A stretch of 36,282 nucleotides of DNA from Acidimicrobiales bacterium (GCA_025449805.1 JANWIR010000090.1:1-36282), one strand, 5' to 3'; counted from the first letter of the stretch, positions 1-8,299 are shown. Notes: generated by a model from the letters alone, not told the origin. Numbers and translations: made by a program.

Positions 1-892
1 CCGCTTTCACGTCAAAGACCAGGTTGTACGTCGTGGCGACCTGGGTCAGGTAGCCCCCCGTCGTGTGAAAAATTCCCTTGGGCTTGGCGGTAGTGCCCGA
101 GGTGTACATGATGAACATCTTGTGTTCGGAGGGAAATGATTCGCACGCGTGGGTGTCGGGCTGACGTTCGACCACGTCGTGCCACCAGTGATCGCGTCCG
201 TCGACCCACTTAACCTCACCACCCGTACGACGCACCACGAGCACGGCCTTGACGTTGGGGCACGACTCGAGGGCCTCGTCGACTGCCGGCTTTAAGGGGC
301 TCGGGGCACCGCGACGAAAGGCGCCGTCGGCCGTCACCACGTACTGGCAGTCCGAGTCGAGGATGCGACTCGACAGCGCGTCGGCCGAGAAACCGCCAAA
401 GACGACCGAGTGCATCGCGCCGAGGCGAACGATGGCGAGCATCGTAATGACAGCCTCGGGAATCATGGGCATGTACACCGCGACGCGGTCGCCCGACTTC
501 ACGCCGAGTTCGCTCAGTGCGTTGGCTGCCTGCGCGACGAGGCGCTGCAACTGCGCGTAGGTAATGGTGCGTGACTCCCCTGGGGCGTCGCCCACCCAGT
601 GGTAGGCGACGCGATCGCCGCGACCAGCCTCGACGTGACGATCAACACAGTTGTACGAGGCGTTGAGTGTGCCGTCGGAGAACCACTGCGCGAACGGCAG
701 GTCCCATTCGAGGGTCTTGGTCGGACTCTTCGTCCACGTGAGCCGATCGGCCTGTTGGCGCCACCAGCCAACGGGATCGCTTTCGGCCTCGTCGTACATT
801 GAGGCCTGCGCGTTGGCCTGCGCCGTAAATCGCGCGTCGGGCGCGAAGGCCCTTTCTTCATTGAGCCATGCTTCGAGTCGAGCTTCGGTCAT
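1..892 (-). CDS. acs: Acetyl-CoA synthetase, N-terminal part (cut by window edge)
   Basis: This frame is absent from the ORF track because it runs off the window. Translation from the ATG at 892 gives about 297 residues of an AMP-forming acetyl-CoA synthetase, which activates acetate to acetyl-AMP and then acetyl-CoA. The family is usually near 650 residues, so less than half is visible. The N-terminal ACS domain is followed by the start of the AMP-binding domain. The phosphate-binding motif YTSGTTAKPKG and the following HTTGGYL lie near the truncated end. The start is supported by GTGGGGGA seven bases before the ATG. The next gene upstream is a SatP-type acetate transporter on the same strand, so uptake and activation sit together, but a terminator separates them and acs probably has its own promoter. 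The sequence lost beyond the edge would hold the lysine-acetylation and CoA-binding parts. Confidence 0.93.
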   Translation of the reverse strand, partial: MTEARLEAWLNEERAFAPDARFTAQANAQASMYDEAESDPVGWWRQQADRLTWTKSPTKTLEWDLPFAQWFSDGTLNASYNCVDRHVEAGRGDRVAYHWVGDAPGESRTITYAQLQRLVAQAANALSELGVKSGDRVAVYMPMIPEAVITMLAIVRLGAMHSVVFGGFSADALSSRILDSDCQYVVTADGAFRRGAPSPLKPAVDEALESCPNVKAVLVVRRTGGEVKWVDGRDHWWHDVVERQPDTHACESFPSEHKMFIMYTSGTTAKPKGIFHTTGGYLTQVATTYNLVFDVKA

Positions 893-932
893 TCGTAGTC
901 CCCCACTGTTCTTCGCGTCGTGGACGCCCCAC

Positions 933-951
933 TGTGTCGCGTGGCGACACA
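933..951 (-). promoter_or_regulatory. Perfect hairpin in the acs 5' leader, with candidate -10 at 958-963
   Basis: TGTGTCGC, a 3-nt loop and GCGACACA form a perfect 8-bp stem about 40 nt before the acs start. On the minus strand a TACTGT hexamer (958-963) lies 6 nt before the stem, so a transcript starting there would begin with the hairpin. It may be a 5' stabilising stem or an operator. The hairpin is plainly visible; the promoter role is inferred. Confidence 0.5.
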
Positions 952-975
952 AATCTGACAGTACCGCGAGCGCCC

Positions 976-1022
976 TTTAAAATGCCAACAGCGCCCGAAC
1001 CTTTCGGCCGGGCGCTGTTGGC
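976..1022 (-). terminator. Intrinsic terminator after satP
   Basis: A perfect 14-bp stem (GCCAACAGCGCCCG with its complement, 11-nt loop) spans 984-1022. On the minus strand it is followed by ATTTTAA. It lies 38 nt past the satP stop and before the acs leader, so it should end the satP transcript and separate it from acs. A run of T follows only on the minus-strand side. Confidence 0.85.
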
Positions 1023-1059
1023 GGTTGGGTCCGGTGGCAAGCCACCAGTGACCACTACG

Positions 1060-1620
1060 TTAGCCGCGCGGGCCGGTCGGCAAAACCATCTTGCCGTGCG
1101 TTTCGTTAATCACCCCCGCGGCCGAGGCGTACCACGCCGCCACGGCGGTCGCGAGACCAACCCATCCACCGGCGTGCACCATGCTGGTGTGTCCCGCCCC
1201 CCAGTTGCCGATGGTGAGCAAAAGGAACGTAATCGACAGCAGCACGAAAACCGTCAAGACGGCCATGCTCACGCGCGACGCGGCGATCGTCATGTACAGG
1301 GTGAAAATTGTCCACCCCAAGAGGAAGATCGCGACGGTGTCGGTGCCTGCCCCCAAGTTGAACTTCACCAGTGCGTAAAACGACAACCAAAAAGCGCCGT
1401 ACGACGAGAACGCCAGGGCGGCAAAGGTGTTCTTGCGCACGAATTCCCACATGCCCGCGAGGAGCTGGGCTAGACCACCGTAAAACATGGCCAGGGCCAG
1501 CGCCGCGGCCACTCCGCCGCCGTGCCAGATATTGGCGTTCGCGCTACTTAGGCAGAACGTCGTCATTGCGAAACCGGCAAGACCCAAGGGTCCGGGATCC
1601 GCGACTCTCTGTTCGGTCAT
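1060..1620 (-). CDS. satP: Acetate transporter, GPR1/FUN34/YaaH (SatP) family
   Basis: This is a 186-residue membrane protein of the acetate/succinate uptake family. The family signature NPAPLGL appears as DPGPLGL near the N-terminus, and about six hydrophobic segments follow. The glycine/alanine-rich core with GGLAQLLAGMWEF matches the family, and the length is typical (about 190). The track starts 17 codons earlier. I chose ATG 1620 because GGGGGA lies just before it and the family signature begins nine residues in. It sits upstream of acs on the same strand, which suggests acetate scavenging, with its own terminator between. A perfect 8-bp hairpin (1649-1669) lies in its leader. The family assignment is firm. 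Substrate preference for acetate over succinate is inferred from the acs neighbour. Confidence 0.9.
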   Translation of the reverse strand: MTEQRVADPGPLGLAGFAMTTFCLSSANANIWHGGGVAAALALAMFYGGLAQLLAGMWEFVRKNTFAALAFSSYGAFWLSFYALVKFNLGAGTDTVAIFLLGWTIFTLYMTIAASRVSMAVLTVFVLLSITFLLLTIGNWGAGHTSMVHAGGWVGLATAVAAWYASAAGVINETHGKMVLPTGPRG

Positions 1621-1648
1621 TTGATTCCCCCAATACGTCGAGTGTTTC

Positions 1649-1669
1649 GAGGCACCGCGATGGTGCCTC
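1649..1669 (-). promoter_or_regulatory. Hairpin in the satP leader
   Basis: GAGGCACC and GGTGCCTC form a perfect 8-bp stem with a 5-nt loop, about 30 nt before the satP ATG. It lies past the trpA stop but has no T-run on either side, so a leader or operator element is likelier than a terminator. The acs leader carries a hairpin of similar size and the same GGGGGA ribosome site, which hints at shared control. Confidence 0.45.
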
Positions 1670-1804
1670 AAGGCAGATTTAACACCTACGAAACATTCGA
1701 ATGGTGGATACGCGCCGGCCAGATTGCCTGGTGGGGACTATTAGGGCCTTACTCGCGGGTAAGTAGGATTGGGGGGTCAGCCTCAACGCACGGGTGGGCG
1801 TTTG

Positions 1805-2584
1805 TTACTCGTGCGACGCGTCGAGCGCACGACGAAACGACCGAACGAAATCTTCAACGTCATTCGGCGTCGCCCCGTCAAGTATTCGACGTACGAGGGC
1901 CGAACCGACGATGACGCCGTCGCTGTACGACGCCGCACGCTGCGCCTGTTCGGGCGTGGACACGCCAATGCCCACGTAGACCGGCACGTCACTGACCGCG
2001 CGAATGGCCGCGGCCACGCTGGCGCCGTCGCCCTCCTCGCTCGTCGTCCCGGTCACTGCCATACGACCTTGGGCGTAACAAAAGCCCTGCGTGCGTTGTG
2101 CGACCATCGCGACGCGCTCGTTCGGGGTTGAAGGTGCCACGAGATAAATCGTCGCGAGGTCGTGCGGCGCACAGGCGCTCGACCACTCACTGGACTCTTC
2201 CGGTGGTAAATCGGGCACGATGGCGCCGCGGACGTTGACCTGCGCGAGCATTGCGGCACTACGTTCGAGTCCCCCGTGTAAGAGGACGTTGTAGTACGTC
2301 ATCACTACCAGCGGCACCCCAACGTCGACCGAGGCCAACTCACCGACAACGCTCGCGAGCGTCGTACCGCGATCCAGCGAGCGTTTCGCGGCCTCTTGGA
2401 TGACCACGCCGTCCATCATGGGATCAGAGAACGGCAGCCCGATCTCAATCGCGTCGGCGCCGGCGTTCGCGGCGGCCTCGACGTGACGGAGCCACTCGTT
2501 GGACGTGCCAGCCATGAAGTACGGGACGAAGGCTCGACGCCCTCGATGGCGAACCGCACGCAGGGTGACTTCGAGGCCAGTCAC
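1805..2584 (-). CDS. trpA: Tryptophan synthase alpha chain
   Basis: TrpA cleaves indole-3-glycerol phosphate to indole and glyceraldehyde-3-phosphate and passes indole to TrpB. The 259 residues form a TIM barrel. The motif [14 protein letters not shown] places the catalytic glutamate near residue 47 and the catalytic aspartate near residue 58. The GTG start overlaps the trpB stop (GTGA), so translation is probably coupled to the partner subunit. It is the last gene of the minus-strand trp operon. The stretch after the stop holds only weak inverted repeats. Confidence 0.97.
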   Translation of the reverse strand: MTGLEVTLRAVRHRGRRAFVPYFMAGTSNEWLRHVEAAANAGADAIEIGLPFSDPMMDGVVIQEAAKRSLDRGTTLASVVGELASVDVGVPLVVMTYYNVLLHGGLERSAAMLAQVNVRGAIVPDLPPEESSEWSSACAPHDLATIYLVAPSTPNERVAMVAQRTQGFCYAQGRMAVTGTTSEEGDGASVAAAIRAVSDVPVYVGIGVSTPEQAQRAASYSDGVIVGSALVRRILDGATPNDVEDFVRSFRRALDASHE

Positions 2585-3765
2585 GACGCTCCCCGAAGTA
2601 TTTCGCGTACTTGGGCGACGTCCTTGTCCCCGCGGCCCGAGAGATTGAGCAAGACGCTGGTACCTGGGGCGAGGGTGGTACCCGCTTCACGGATGAGCCA
2701 CGCGACGGCGTGGGCCGTTTCGAGGGCGGGCACGATACCCTCGAGTTCGCTAAGAAGCTGGAGGGCCGGAATGACCTCGTCGTCGCCAATCGCTTCGTAC
2801 TGCGCACGATGGGCTTTCGCCAGGTACGCGTGTTCGGGTCCGATACCGGGGTAGTCGAGACCCGCCGAAACGGAGTGGGCCTCTTCAATCTGACCGAACT
2901 CATCTTGGATGAGCATCGAGCGCATTCCGTGCAAGACGCCGGGCGAACCCGTCGCGATCGCCGCGCCGCCGGCTGCTTCGACCCCCACGAGGCGCGCGTC
3001 CGTGTTCGCGAATCCGGCGAAAATGCCCGCCGCGTTCGATCCACCTCCCACGCACGCAACGACGACGTCGGGCGTGCCGACGCCCATTTCAGTGAGTTGG
3101 CGCGACGCTTCGCGGCCGATGATGCTTTGAAACTCTCGCACGATCCACGGGAACGGATGCGGCCCCATAACCGAGCCCAAGCAGTAATGGGTGTCTTTCA
3201 CGCACGTCACCCATTCACGCATCGCCTCGTTGACCGCGTCTTTGAGGGTCTTCGAGCCCGACGTGACGGGCACGACGGTGGCGCCCAGCAGCTCCATACG
3301 AAAGACGTTGAGGGCCTGGCGTTGGGTGTCCAGTTCGCCCATGTAGACGGTGCACGAAAGGCCGAGGCGCGCGGCGGCCGTCGCCGTGGCGACACCGTGT
3401 TGCCCAGCGCCGGTTTCGGCAATCACGCGGGGCTTGCCCATGCGCTTCGTGAGCAAGGTCTGTCCGACGACGTTATTGATCTTGTGCGAACCGGTGTGTG
3501 CCAGGTCCTCGCGCTTGGCGTAAATCCGAAGTCCCAGGTGTCGCGAAAGTCGGGACAGTTCCGTCACGGGTGTCGGGCGCCCCCCAAAGGTGTGCAGAAC
3601 GTCGTAGAACTCTTGGACAAACGCGTCGTCATTCCAGGCGTCATTGAAGGCCACCTCGAGTTCGAGGCACGCGGTCATTAATGCTTCGGGGACAAAGCGC
3701 CCGCCGAAGTCGCCAAAGCGACCCGACGCGTCAGGTTTGTCCATAAACACTTCCGGAGCGTTCAC
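2581..3765 (-). CDS. trpB: Tryptophan synthase beta chain
   Basis: TrpB is the PLP enzyme that condenses indole with serine to make tryptophan, acting as a complex with TrpA. It has 394 residues, a normal TrpB1-type length. HTGSHKINN carries the Schiff-base lysine (about residue 95), GAGQHG lies around the active-site glutamate, and GGGSNA binds the cofactor phosphate. The GTG start overlaps the trpF stop by GTGA. An ATG eight codons in is an alternative start. Its neighbours trpF and trpA overlap it on both sides, so all are made from one mRNA. The 356-residue ORF on the opposite strand is a shadow. Confidence 0.98.
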   Translation of the reverse strand: MNAPEVFMDKPDASGRFGDFGGRFVPEALMTACLELEVAFNDAWNDDAFVQEFYDVLHTFGGRPTPVTELSRLSRHLGLRIYAKREDLAHTGSHKINNVVGQTLLTKRMGKPRVIAETGAGQHGVATATAAARLGLSCTVYMGELDTQRQALNVFRMELLGATVVPVTSGSKTLKDAVNEAMREWVTCVKDTHYCLGSVMGPHPFPWIVREFQSIIGREASRQLTEMGVGTPDVVVACVGGGSNAAGIFAGFANTDARLVGVEAAGGAAIATGSPGVLHGMRSMLIQDEFGQIEEAHSVSAGLDYPGIGPEHAYLAKAHRAQYEAIGDDEVIPALQLLSELEGIVPALETAHAVAWLIREAGTTLAPGTSVLLNLSGRGDKDVAQVREILRGAS

Positions 3766-4409
3766 GACAAGCTCTCTTTCTGATTGAGCGCGCGGCGCGC
3801 GTTGGCAACGAAGTTACCCACTCGAACGACGTCTTTGACCCCCGGCGCTGACTCGACGCCACTGGCCACGTCGACACCCCAAGGGCTCCACTCACGGATT
3901 ACCGCTGCGACGTTCCCCGGGGTCAATCCACCTGCCGCAATCCACGGGACGCGAAACGCTCGTTCGTGCAGTGGCGTCCACGCGTGCGTCTCGCCAGACC
4001 CGGCCCGCGGACCGTCGATGAGCACCGCGTCAACGCGTACGTCATCGAAGGCTATGAACTCGTCGCTAGTGATCGAGAGCGCCTTGATGACGGCGTGACC
4101 CCGCTCACGCAAGGCGGTGAGTAAGTCGTCACTCAGGTGGTCGTGGAGTTGCACCGCGTCAACGTCGACCCGGGTCAAAATGTCTAGAATCTCCTGGTCA
4201 GAACGGTCACGAAAGACGGCGACGCGCACGAGATCACGACCGGTGCGTTCACTTATGGTCACGGCGACTTCGACGCTGACGCGACGAGGCACGTCGGCAA
4301 AATTCAATCCCAGCGCGTTCGCTCCCGCACGAACGACCTCGCGCGCGTCATCGAGACTCGTGACACCGCAGATTTTGATGAGCGAGGACTGGATTTGCAG
4401 CGTCGTCAC
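3762..4409 (-). CDS. trpF: Phosphoribosylanthranilate isomerase
   Basis: TrpF converts phosphoribosylanthranilate to its 1-deoxyribulose form, step 3 of tryptophan synthesis. The 215 residues show the family KICG motif with the catalytic cysteine near residue 14, a later VLIDG segment with the catalytic aspartate, and the phosphate-binding GGLTPGNV and GVDVASGVE loops. It starts with a GTG that overlaps the trpC stop. Many actinobacteria lack a separate trpF and use a bifunctional HisA (PriA) instead, or a trpCF fusion in Corynebacterium, so a free-standing trpF here is a lineage clue. The usual QLHG is QLHDH, a minor variation. Confidence 0.95.
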   Translation of the reverse strand: MTTLQIQSSLIKICGVTSLDDAREVVRAGANALGLNFADVPRRVSVEVAVTISERTGRDLVRVAVFRDRSDQEILDILTRVDVDAVQLHDHLSDDLLTALRERGHAVIKALSITSDEFIAFDDVRVDAVLIDGPRAGSGETHAWTPLHERAFRVPWIAAGGLTPGNVAAVIREWSPWGVDVASGVESAPGVKDVVRVGNFVANARRALNQKESLS

Positions 4410-5200
4410 GACGACGGCCTTACGGCGCGAAAAGCGCGGACTGTCGACGCAGGATCGGGTGAGGTCACAAAGGCCTCGCCCACCAAAACGGCGTCAAATC
4501 CAGCGTCGGCAGCGTGTTGCACGTCGTCGACACTGCGCAGTGCGGACTCGCACACGCACAGCACTTCCGGGTGTCGCACGAGCTCCACGACCGTCGCGGC
4601 GTGTCGCGGGTTGACCTCAAAACTCGAGAGGTTTCGCTGGTTGACACCGATTAACGTCGCCCCAACGTCCAGTGCGCGACGGGCCTCGTCGTGGTCGTGG
4701 ACCTCGACGAGCACGTCAAGGCCCACGAGACGCGCGACCTCGCTGAGCGCCACGAGCTCGTGATCCTTAAGCGCCGTCACGATCAGCAACACCGCGCTAG
4801 CCCCCGCGTCACGAGCGTCGAGTACGTCGTTCTCACTCACCGTGAAATCCTTGCGGAGCAGGGGAAGATTGACGTGGTTCGCCACGCGGCTGAGGTCGTC
4901 GAGTGAACCGGCGAAGAACTCGGTATCGGTCAAGACCGAGACCGCGCTGGCCCCCGAACTCTCGTAGAGCGTCGCCATCGCCAACACGTCAAGGTCGGCG
5001 TTCAGCCAACCCTTCGACGGCGAACGGCGCTTGAGCTCCGCGATGACCGTGAGCGGATCACCCGGATTCCTCGCAAGCGCACCACGGAACGAAGGTCGCG
5101 ACCCGACGCTTTCGTCGAGGCGATCGCGCCACGGGCGCTCGTCATTCGCTGCCCGGTGCCGGTGCCAGGCCAGAATGTCATCGAGGTAGGTGCTCGCCAC
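4406..5200 (-). CDS. trpC: Indole-3-glycerol phosphate synthase
   Basis: TrpC closes the indole ring, turning the TrpF product into indole-3-glycerol phosphate. The 264 residues contain IAELKRRSPSKG (catalytic glutamate and lysine near residues 55 and 57), FFAGS, LLRKDF with the catalytic lysine, and IGVNQRNL. The late ESG motif reads CESAL. It is the first gene of the minus-strand operon trpC-trpF-trpB-trpA. The GTG start at 5200 has no Shine-Dalgarno sequence but does have TACGAT exactly 6 nt upstream, which predicts a leaderless mRNA. trpD is divergent 51 bp away. trpE and trpG are not in the window. Confidence 0.97.
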   Translation of the reverse strand: MASTYLDDILAWHRHRAANDERPWRDRLDESVGSRPSFRGALARNPGDPLTVIAELKRRSPSKGWLNADLDVLAMATLYESSGASAVSVLTDTEFFAGSLDDLSRVANHVNLPLLRKDFTVSENDVLDARDAGASAVLLIVTALKDHELVALSEVARLVGLDVLVEVHDHDEARRALDVGATLIGVNQRNLSSFEVNPRHAATVVELVRHPEVLCVCESALRSVDDVQHAADAGFDAVLVGEAFVTSPDPASTVRAFRAVRPSS

Positions 5201-5206
5201 TTAGCA

Positions 5207-5212
5207 ATCGTA
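5207..5212 (-). promoter_or_regulatory. -10 hexamer TACGAT of leaderless trpC
   Basis: TACGAT on the minus strand lies 6 nt before the trpC GTG, so transcription should begin at or next to the start codon. It faces away from the trpD promoter in the same 51-bp gap. No good -35 is visible. Confidence 0.65.
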
Positions 5213-5239
5213 CTCGGGGGTCTAAATTCTGCTCCCGAC

Positions 5240-5245
5240 TATCGT
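5240..5245 (+). promoter_or_regulatory. -10 hexamer TATCGT of leaderless trpD
   Basis: TATCGT lies 6 nt before the trpD ATG at 5252 and no ribosome site is present. The 27 bp between this hexamer and the trpC hexamer equals the spacing in the scpA/trpS divergent promoter. Confidence 0.65.
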
Positions 5246-5251
5246 GTCGCT

Positions 5252-6295
5252 ATGTCGTCACCGACCCCCCTCGTCGACGGGACTGCGTTCGCGCGTGACG
5301 TCCTCACGCCACTGGTGCGCGGCACGAATCTCGAACGCAGCGAGGCTCGTGACGCTTTGGCCGCTATCTTGACCGGCCAGGTCGCCGACGTTCACGTCGC
5401 GAGTTTCTTAACGGCCCTCACGAGCAAGGGCGAGACCGCTGATGAGATGACGGGTTTCGTCGACGCCATGGTCGACGCCGCGCACACGTTTCGCGTCGAT
5501 CCACGGGCGATGGACATCGTTGGCACGGGGGGTGACCAACTGCACACCGTCAATATTTCGACGATGGCGAGCTTTGTGGTGGCGGGATGTGGCGTCAAGG
5601 TGGCCAAGCACGGGAATCGAGCTGCCTCGTCGTCCGTCGGCTCGGCCGACGTGCTCGAGGGACTTGGCGTGCGTCTCGACCTCTCAGTGGAGGACGTCCA
5701 GCGATGTGTCGAAGAGGCGGGAATCGGCTTTTGCTTCGCGCCCACGTTCAATCCGGCACTCGCGCACCTCGGTCCGATTCGCCGGGCGTTGGGATTTCGC
5801 ACAATCTTCAACGTGCTCGGACCGTTGGCCAACCCCGCACTGGTGACCCGCACACTCGTGGGCGTCGCCCAATCCCACCTGCTTGAACCGATGGCCAACG
5901 TTTTGCAGGCTCGAGGTATTGATTTCGGCATTCTCGTCCACGCTCACGACGGCCTCGACGAACTTTCACTCGGCTCTCCATCGCGTCTCATCGTCGTCCA
6001 GGGTGAGAATCGTCACGAGGAGACGCTGGATGCTGGTGGCGAACTCGGCCTGGTTCACGACGTCACCAGCATTCGCGGGGGCGACGTGGCCCACAACGTT
6101 GAGGTGGTACACCAGTTCCTCGACGGCACCCGGGGACCCGTCTTTGACGTGGTGTGCGCGAACGCAAGCCTCGCCCTACGCGCGGCGGGTGTCGCCACCA
6201 CCTTGACCGAGGGTTTTGCCTTAGCGCTCGACAGCGTCATGAGCGGTCGAGCGCGTAACGCGCTCGACGGTCTTGTCGCCGTGTCGAACGCCTAA
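5252..6295 (+). CDS. trpD: Anthranilate phosphoribosyltransferase
   Basis: TrpD attaches phosphoribosyl from PRPP to anthranilate, step 2 of tryptophan synthesis. The start at ATG 5252 gives 347 residues, a typical length. The track's earlier start at 5156 would run through trpC and its promoter. GTGGD (about residues 91-95), NISTM and KHGNRAASSSVGSADVLEGLG are the PRPP and anthranilate loops. It is read divergently from trpC, so the pathway is split over two transcripts sharing one short promoter region. Its stop overlaps the stop of the gamma-carbonic-anhydrase gene on the other strand by 4 bp, leaving no room for a terminator between them. Confidence 0.97.
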   Translation: MSSPTPLVDGTAFARDVLTPLVRGTNLERSEARDALAAILTGQVADVHVASFLTALTSKGETADEMTGFVDAMVDAAHTFRVDPRAMDIVGTGGDQLHTVNISTMASFVVAGCGVKVAKHGNRAASSSVGSADVLEGLGVRLDLSVEDVQRCVEEAGIGFCFAPTFNPALAHLGPIRRALGFRTIFNVLGPLANPALVTRTLVGVAQSHLLEPMANVLQARGIDFGILVHAHDGLDELSLGSPSRLIVVQGENRHEETLDAGGELGLVHDVTSIRGGDVAHNVEVVHQFLDGTRGPVFDVVCANASLALRAAGVATTLTEGFALALDSVMSGRARNALDGLVAVSNA

Positions 6296-6807
6296 AGAAC
6301 CCGCAACTCGCGCCGGTACCGTCGAGCGTTTTCGACGTAGAGTGCGGCGCCGTGCGCGATCGACGCGCGGTCACTAGCTCCAGCCTTGATAACGGCCGGG
6401 ACACCAACCGCGAGCGCGTCTTCGGGGACGTCGGTGCGATTGCGCACGACTGCGCCGGCGGCGACGGTCGCCCCGGTGTGGACGTGGGCGTGATGCAGTA
6501 CGACCGAACCGCTTCCCACGAGTGCGCCATCGTGAATCGTGCAACCTTCGAGGTGGGCGATATGGCCAATCACGCAGTCGTTGCCGACGACAGTCGGGAA
6601 CTCGGCAACGGCGTGAACCACGGCACCGTCTTGAATAGAGGTTCGCTCGCCGACGATGATGGTTCCGTAATCACCGCGCAACACGGCACCCGGCCACACG
6701 GAGGACTCCGCGCCCACGCGAACGTCGCCGATGACGACGGCGTCGGGATGGATAAAGGCGGTTGGATCAATCGTGGGGACTCGCTCACCGAGGGCGTAGA
6801 TGGGCAT
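6292..6807 (-). CDS. Gamma-carbonic-anhydrase-like hexapeptide-repeat protein
   Basis: The protein has 171 residues from ATG 6807, a start supported by AGGAGA just upstream (the track begins 31 codons too early). It is a left-handed beta-helix of hexapeptide repeats of the gamma carbonic anhydrase (YrdA/PaaY) type. LRGDYG, QDGAVVHA and GHIAHLEGC mark the family. Two of the three usual zinc histidines are present (about 65 and 82). The third, normally in GHxAxxHGC, is glutamate (about 87), and an extra histidine sits two residues before it. It may therefore bind metal differently or not act as a carbonic anhydrase. It is the last gene of the DUF512-der-zinc-ribbon operon. Confidence 0.85.
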   Translation of the reverse strand: MPIYALGERVPTIDPTAFIHPDAVVIGDVRVGAESSVWPGAVLRGDYGTIIVGERTSIQDGAVVHAVAEFPTVVGNDCVIGHIAHLEGCTIHDGALVGSGSVVLHHAHVHTGATVAAGAVVRNRTDVPEDALAVGVPAVIKAGASDRASIAHGAALYVENARRYRRELRVL

Positions 6808-6815
6808 GGGTTCTC

Positions 6816-6995
6816 CTAATGACTCAGCCACGAAACTAACTGATAGATGCGCCAGATGACGTAGATGACGGTGGCCACGATAAAGAAGCGCCACGTCCAA
6901 GGAATGGGTTCGCGTTGACTAGCCGTGACACTGTCGCCGCAGACCTCGCAGACGTCGCCGTCGACCGGCCGGTCACACTGCTCACACCAGGCCAC
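6816..6995 (-). CDS. Small zinc-ribbon membrane protein (59 aa, not in ORF track)
   Basis: Reading the minus strand from a GTG that overlaps the der stop by one base (TAGTG) gives 59 residues ending in TAG, 8 nt before the start of the gamma-carbonic-anhydrase gene. The N-terminal part holds two CxxC pairs, WCEQC and CEVCG, a short zinc ribbon. The C-terminal part is a hydrophobic segment (RFFIVATVIYVIWRIYQLV) that should be one membrane helix. The tight junctions on both sides and the clear two-part architecture support a real gene although it falls just below the track's length cutoff. The function is unknown. A small membrane-anchored zinc ribbon could be a partner of a neighbour, but this is only context. 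Confidence 0.75.
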   Translation of the reverse strand: MAWCEQCDRPVDGDVCEVCGDSVTASQREPIPWTWRFFIVATVIYVIWRIYQLVSWLSH

Positions 6996-8299
6996 TACTC
7001 GACGCGCACTCGGACACGAATGGGGGTCGAACCGAGGTCGAATCGCTCACGGAGCGAACGCTCCACGTAACGCAAGTAGGTGGCGTCGAGACGCCCCGAA
7101 ATGAAGAGCGTGAACGTGGGTGGCTCGGTGGCGCCTTGTACGGCGTAGCGAATCTTGCCGGCCGGGGCGGGGTGCTTGAGTTGAAGGTCACGAATGGCTC
7201 GATTCAAAACGCCCGTCGGCACGCGCTTGGCGTAGTCGTCCGCCATATCGCTCAGGGCGGGCCAGATTTTGTGCACGCCTTTACCCGAAAGAGCAGTCGT
7301 CTTCAACACGGGCGCGTCGCCGAGAAACGCCAATCGCTCCCCCACGGTCGCCAGGGTGTGGTCACGCTCTTCGGTGGGTACGAGTTCCCACTTATTCAAT
7401 ACCACGACCGCCGGGCAACCGGCGGCCGAAATTCGCTCGGCCAGCCGTTGATCTTGTCCGGTGGCACCGACGGTGGCGTCAATCACGAGCACCGCAATGT
7501 CGGCGCGGTCGAGCGCGTCCAGGCTGCGTAACACCGCGTAGGTTTCGAGCCCCGCTTCGGTCTTGGCTCGCCGACGCATGCCCGCAGTATCGATGAAGCG
7601 AATCTTTCCATTGGGCGTCTCGACCACGGTATCGATGGCGTCGCGTGTGGTGCCCGGCATATCGTGCACGACCGAGCGTTCTTCGCCGATGAGAGCGTTA
7701 AACAACGTGGACTTGCCGACGTTGGGACGTCCGACCAGTGCCACGCGCAACGAGTTGTCGTCGTCGTCAGGCACGTCACCGTCGAGCTCGCTTGGCGTCG
7801 GCGTAAGCGCGAGGTCGTCGACCACTCGATCGAGTAGATCGCCGGCACCTCGACCGTGCAAAGCACTAATCATCACGGGATCACCGGCACCCAGGCTCAA
7901 GAACTCCCAACTCTGCGCTTCGTGGCGTTCGTCATCGACCTTGTTCACGATCAAGATGACGGGACGTTTGCTGCGCAACGCCCAGCGTGCCGCGTGAACG
8001 TCCTCGTCCATCACGCCAGTCGCCCCGTCAACGACCAGCAAGACCAGATCGGCGCTACGCAACGCTGCTTCGGCTTGGCCCGAGACCTTGTCCTCGAGTT
8101 CGTCACCGGCCTGGAGCCATCCTCCGGTGTCGACGACGTCAAAGGTAACGCCGCGCCACTCCACCTCCACGGCCTTGCGATCGCGCGTCACGCCGCGCTG
8201 TTCCTCGACGACGGCGACGCGGCGCCCGGCCAGGCGATTGACCAGCGATGATTTGCCGACGTTGGGACGTCCGACGACCACGACTTGGGGATTACTCAC
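6995..8299 (-). CDS. der: Ribosome assembly GTPase Der (EngA)
   Basis: Der has two tandem GTPase domains and helps assemble the 50S ribosomal subunit. The 434 residues show GRPNVGKSS near residue 10 and a second GRPNVGKST near residue 190, with DTGG and DTAG switch II motifs and two NK-D-type guanine motifs (NKVDD, NKWE). The C-terminal KH-like domain follows. The GTG start overlaps the DUF512 stop by GTGA. In many actinobacteria der follows cmk, but here it lies about 4.5 kb from cmk and pairs with a DUF512 gene, as is common in Clostridia. Confidence 0.97.
   Translation of the reverse strand: MSNPQVVVVGRPNVGKSSLVNRLAGRRVAVVEEQRGVTRDRKAVEVEWRGVTFDVVDTGGWLQAGDELEDKVSGQAEAALRSADLVLLVVDGATGVMDEDVHAARWALRSKRPVILIVNKVDDERHEAQSWEFLSLGAGDPVMISALHGRGAGDLLDRVVDDLALTPTPSELDGDVPDDDDNSLRVALVGRPNVGKSTLFNALIGEERSVVHDMPGTTRDAIDTVVETPNGKIRFIDTAGMRRRAKTEAGLETYAVLRSLDALDRADIAVLVIDATVGATGQDQRLAERISAAGCPAVVVLNKWELVPTEERDHTLATVGERLAFLGDAPVLKTTALSGKGVHKIWPALSDMADDYAKRVPTGVLNRAIRDLQLKHPAPAGKIRYAVQGATEPPTFTLFISGRLDATYLRYVERSLRERFDLGSTPIRVRVRVE

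Noticed and set aside
868-1473. 201-residue plus-strand ORF opposite satP
   Set aside because: It is a low-complexity arginine/histidine-rich shadow frame crossing a terminator and a leader.
2611-3681. 356-residue plus-strand ORF opposite trpB
   Set aside because: It is a shadow of trpB. It has no recognisable motif and lies wholly within a certain gene.
5201-5251. Trp attenuator, T-box or leader peptide before the trp genes
   Set aside because: The gap is only 51 bp and both genes look leaderless, so no leader RNA could exist.
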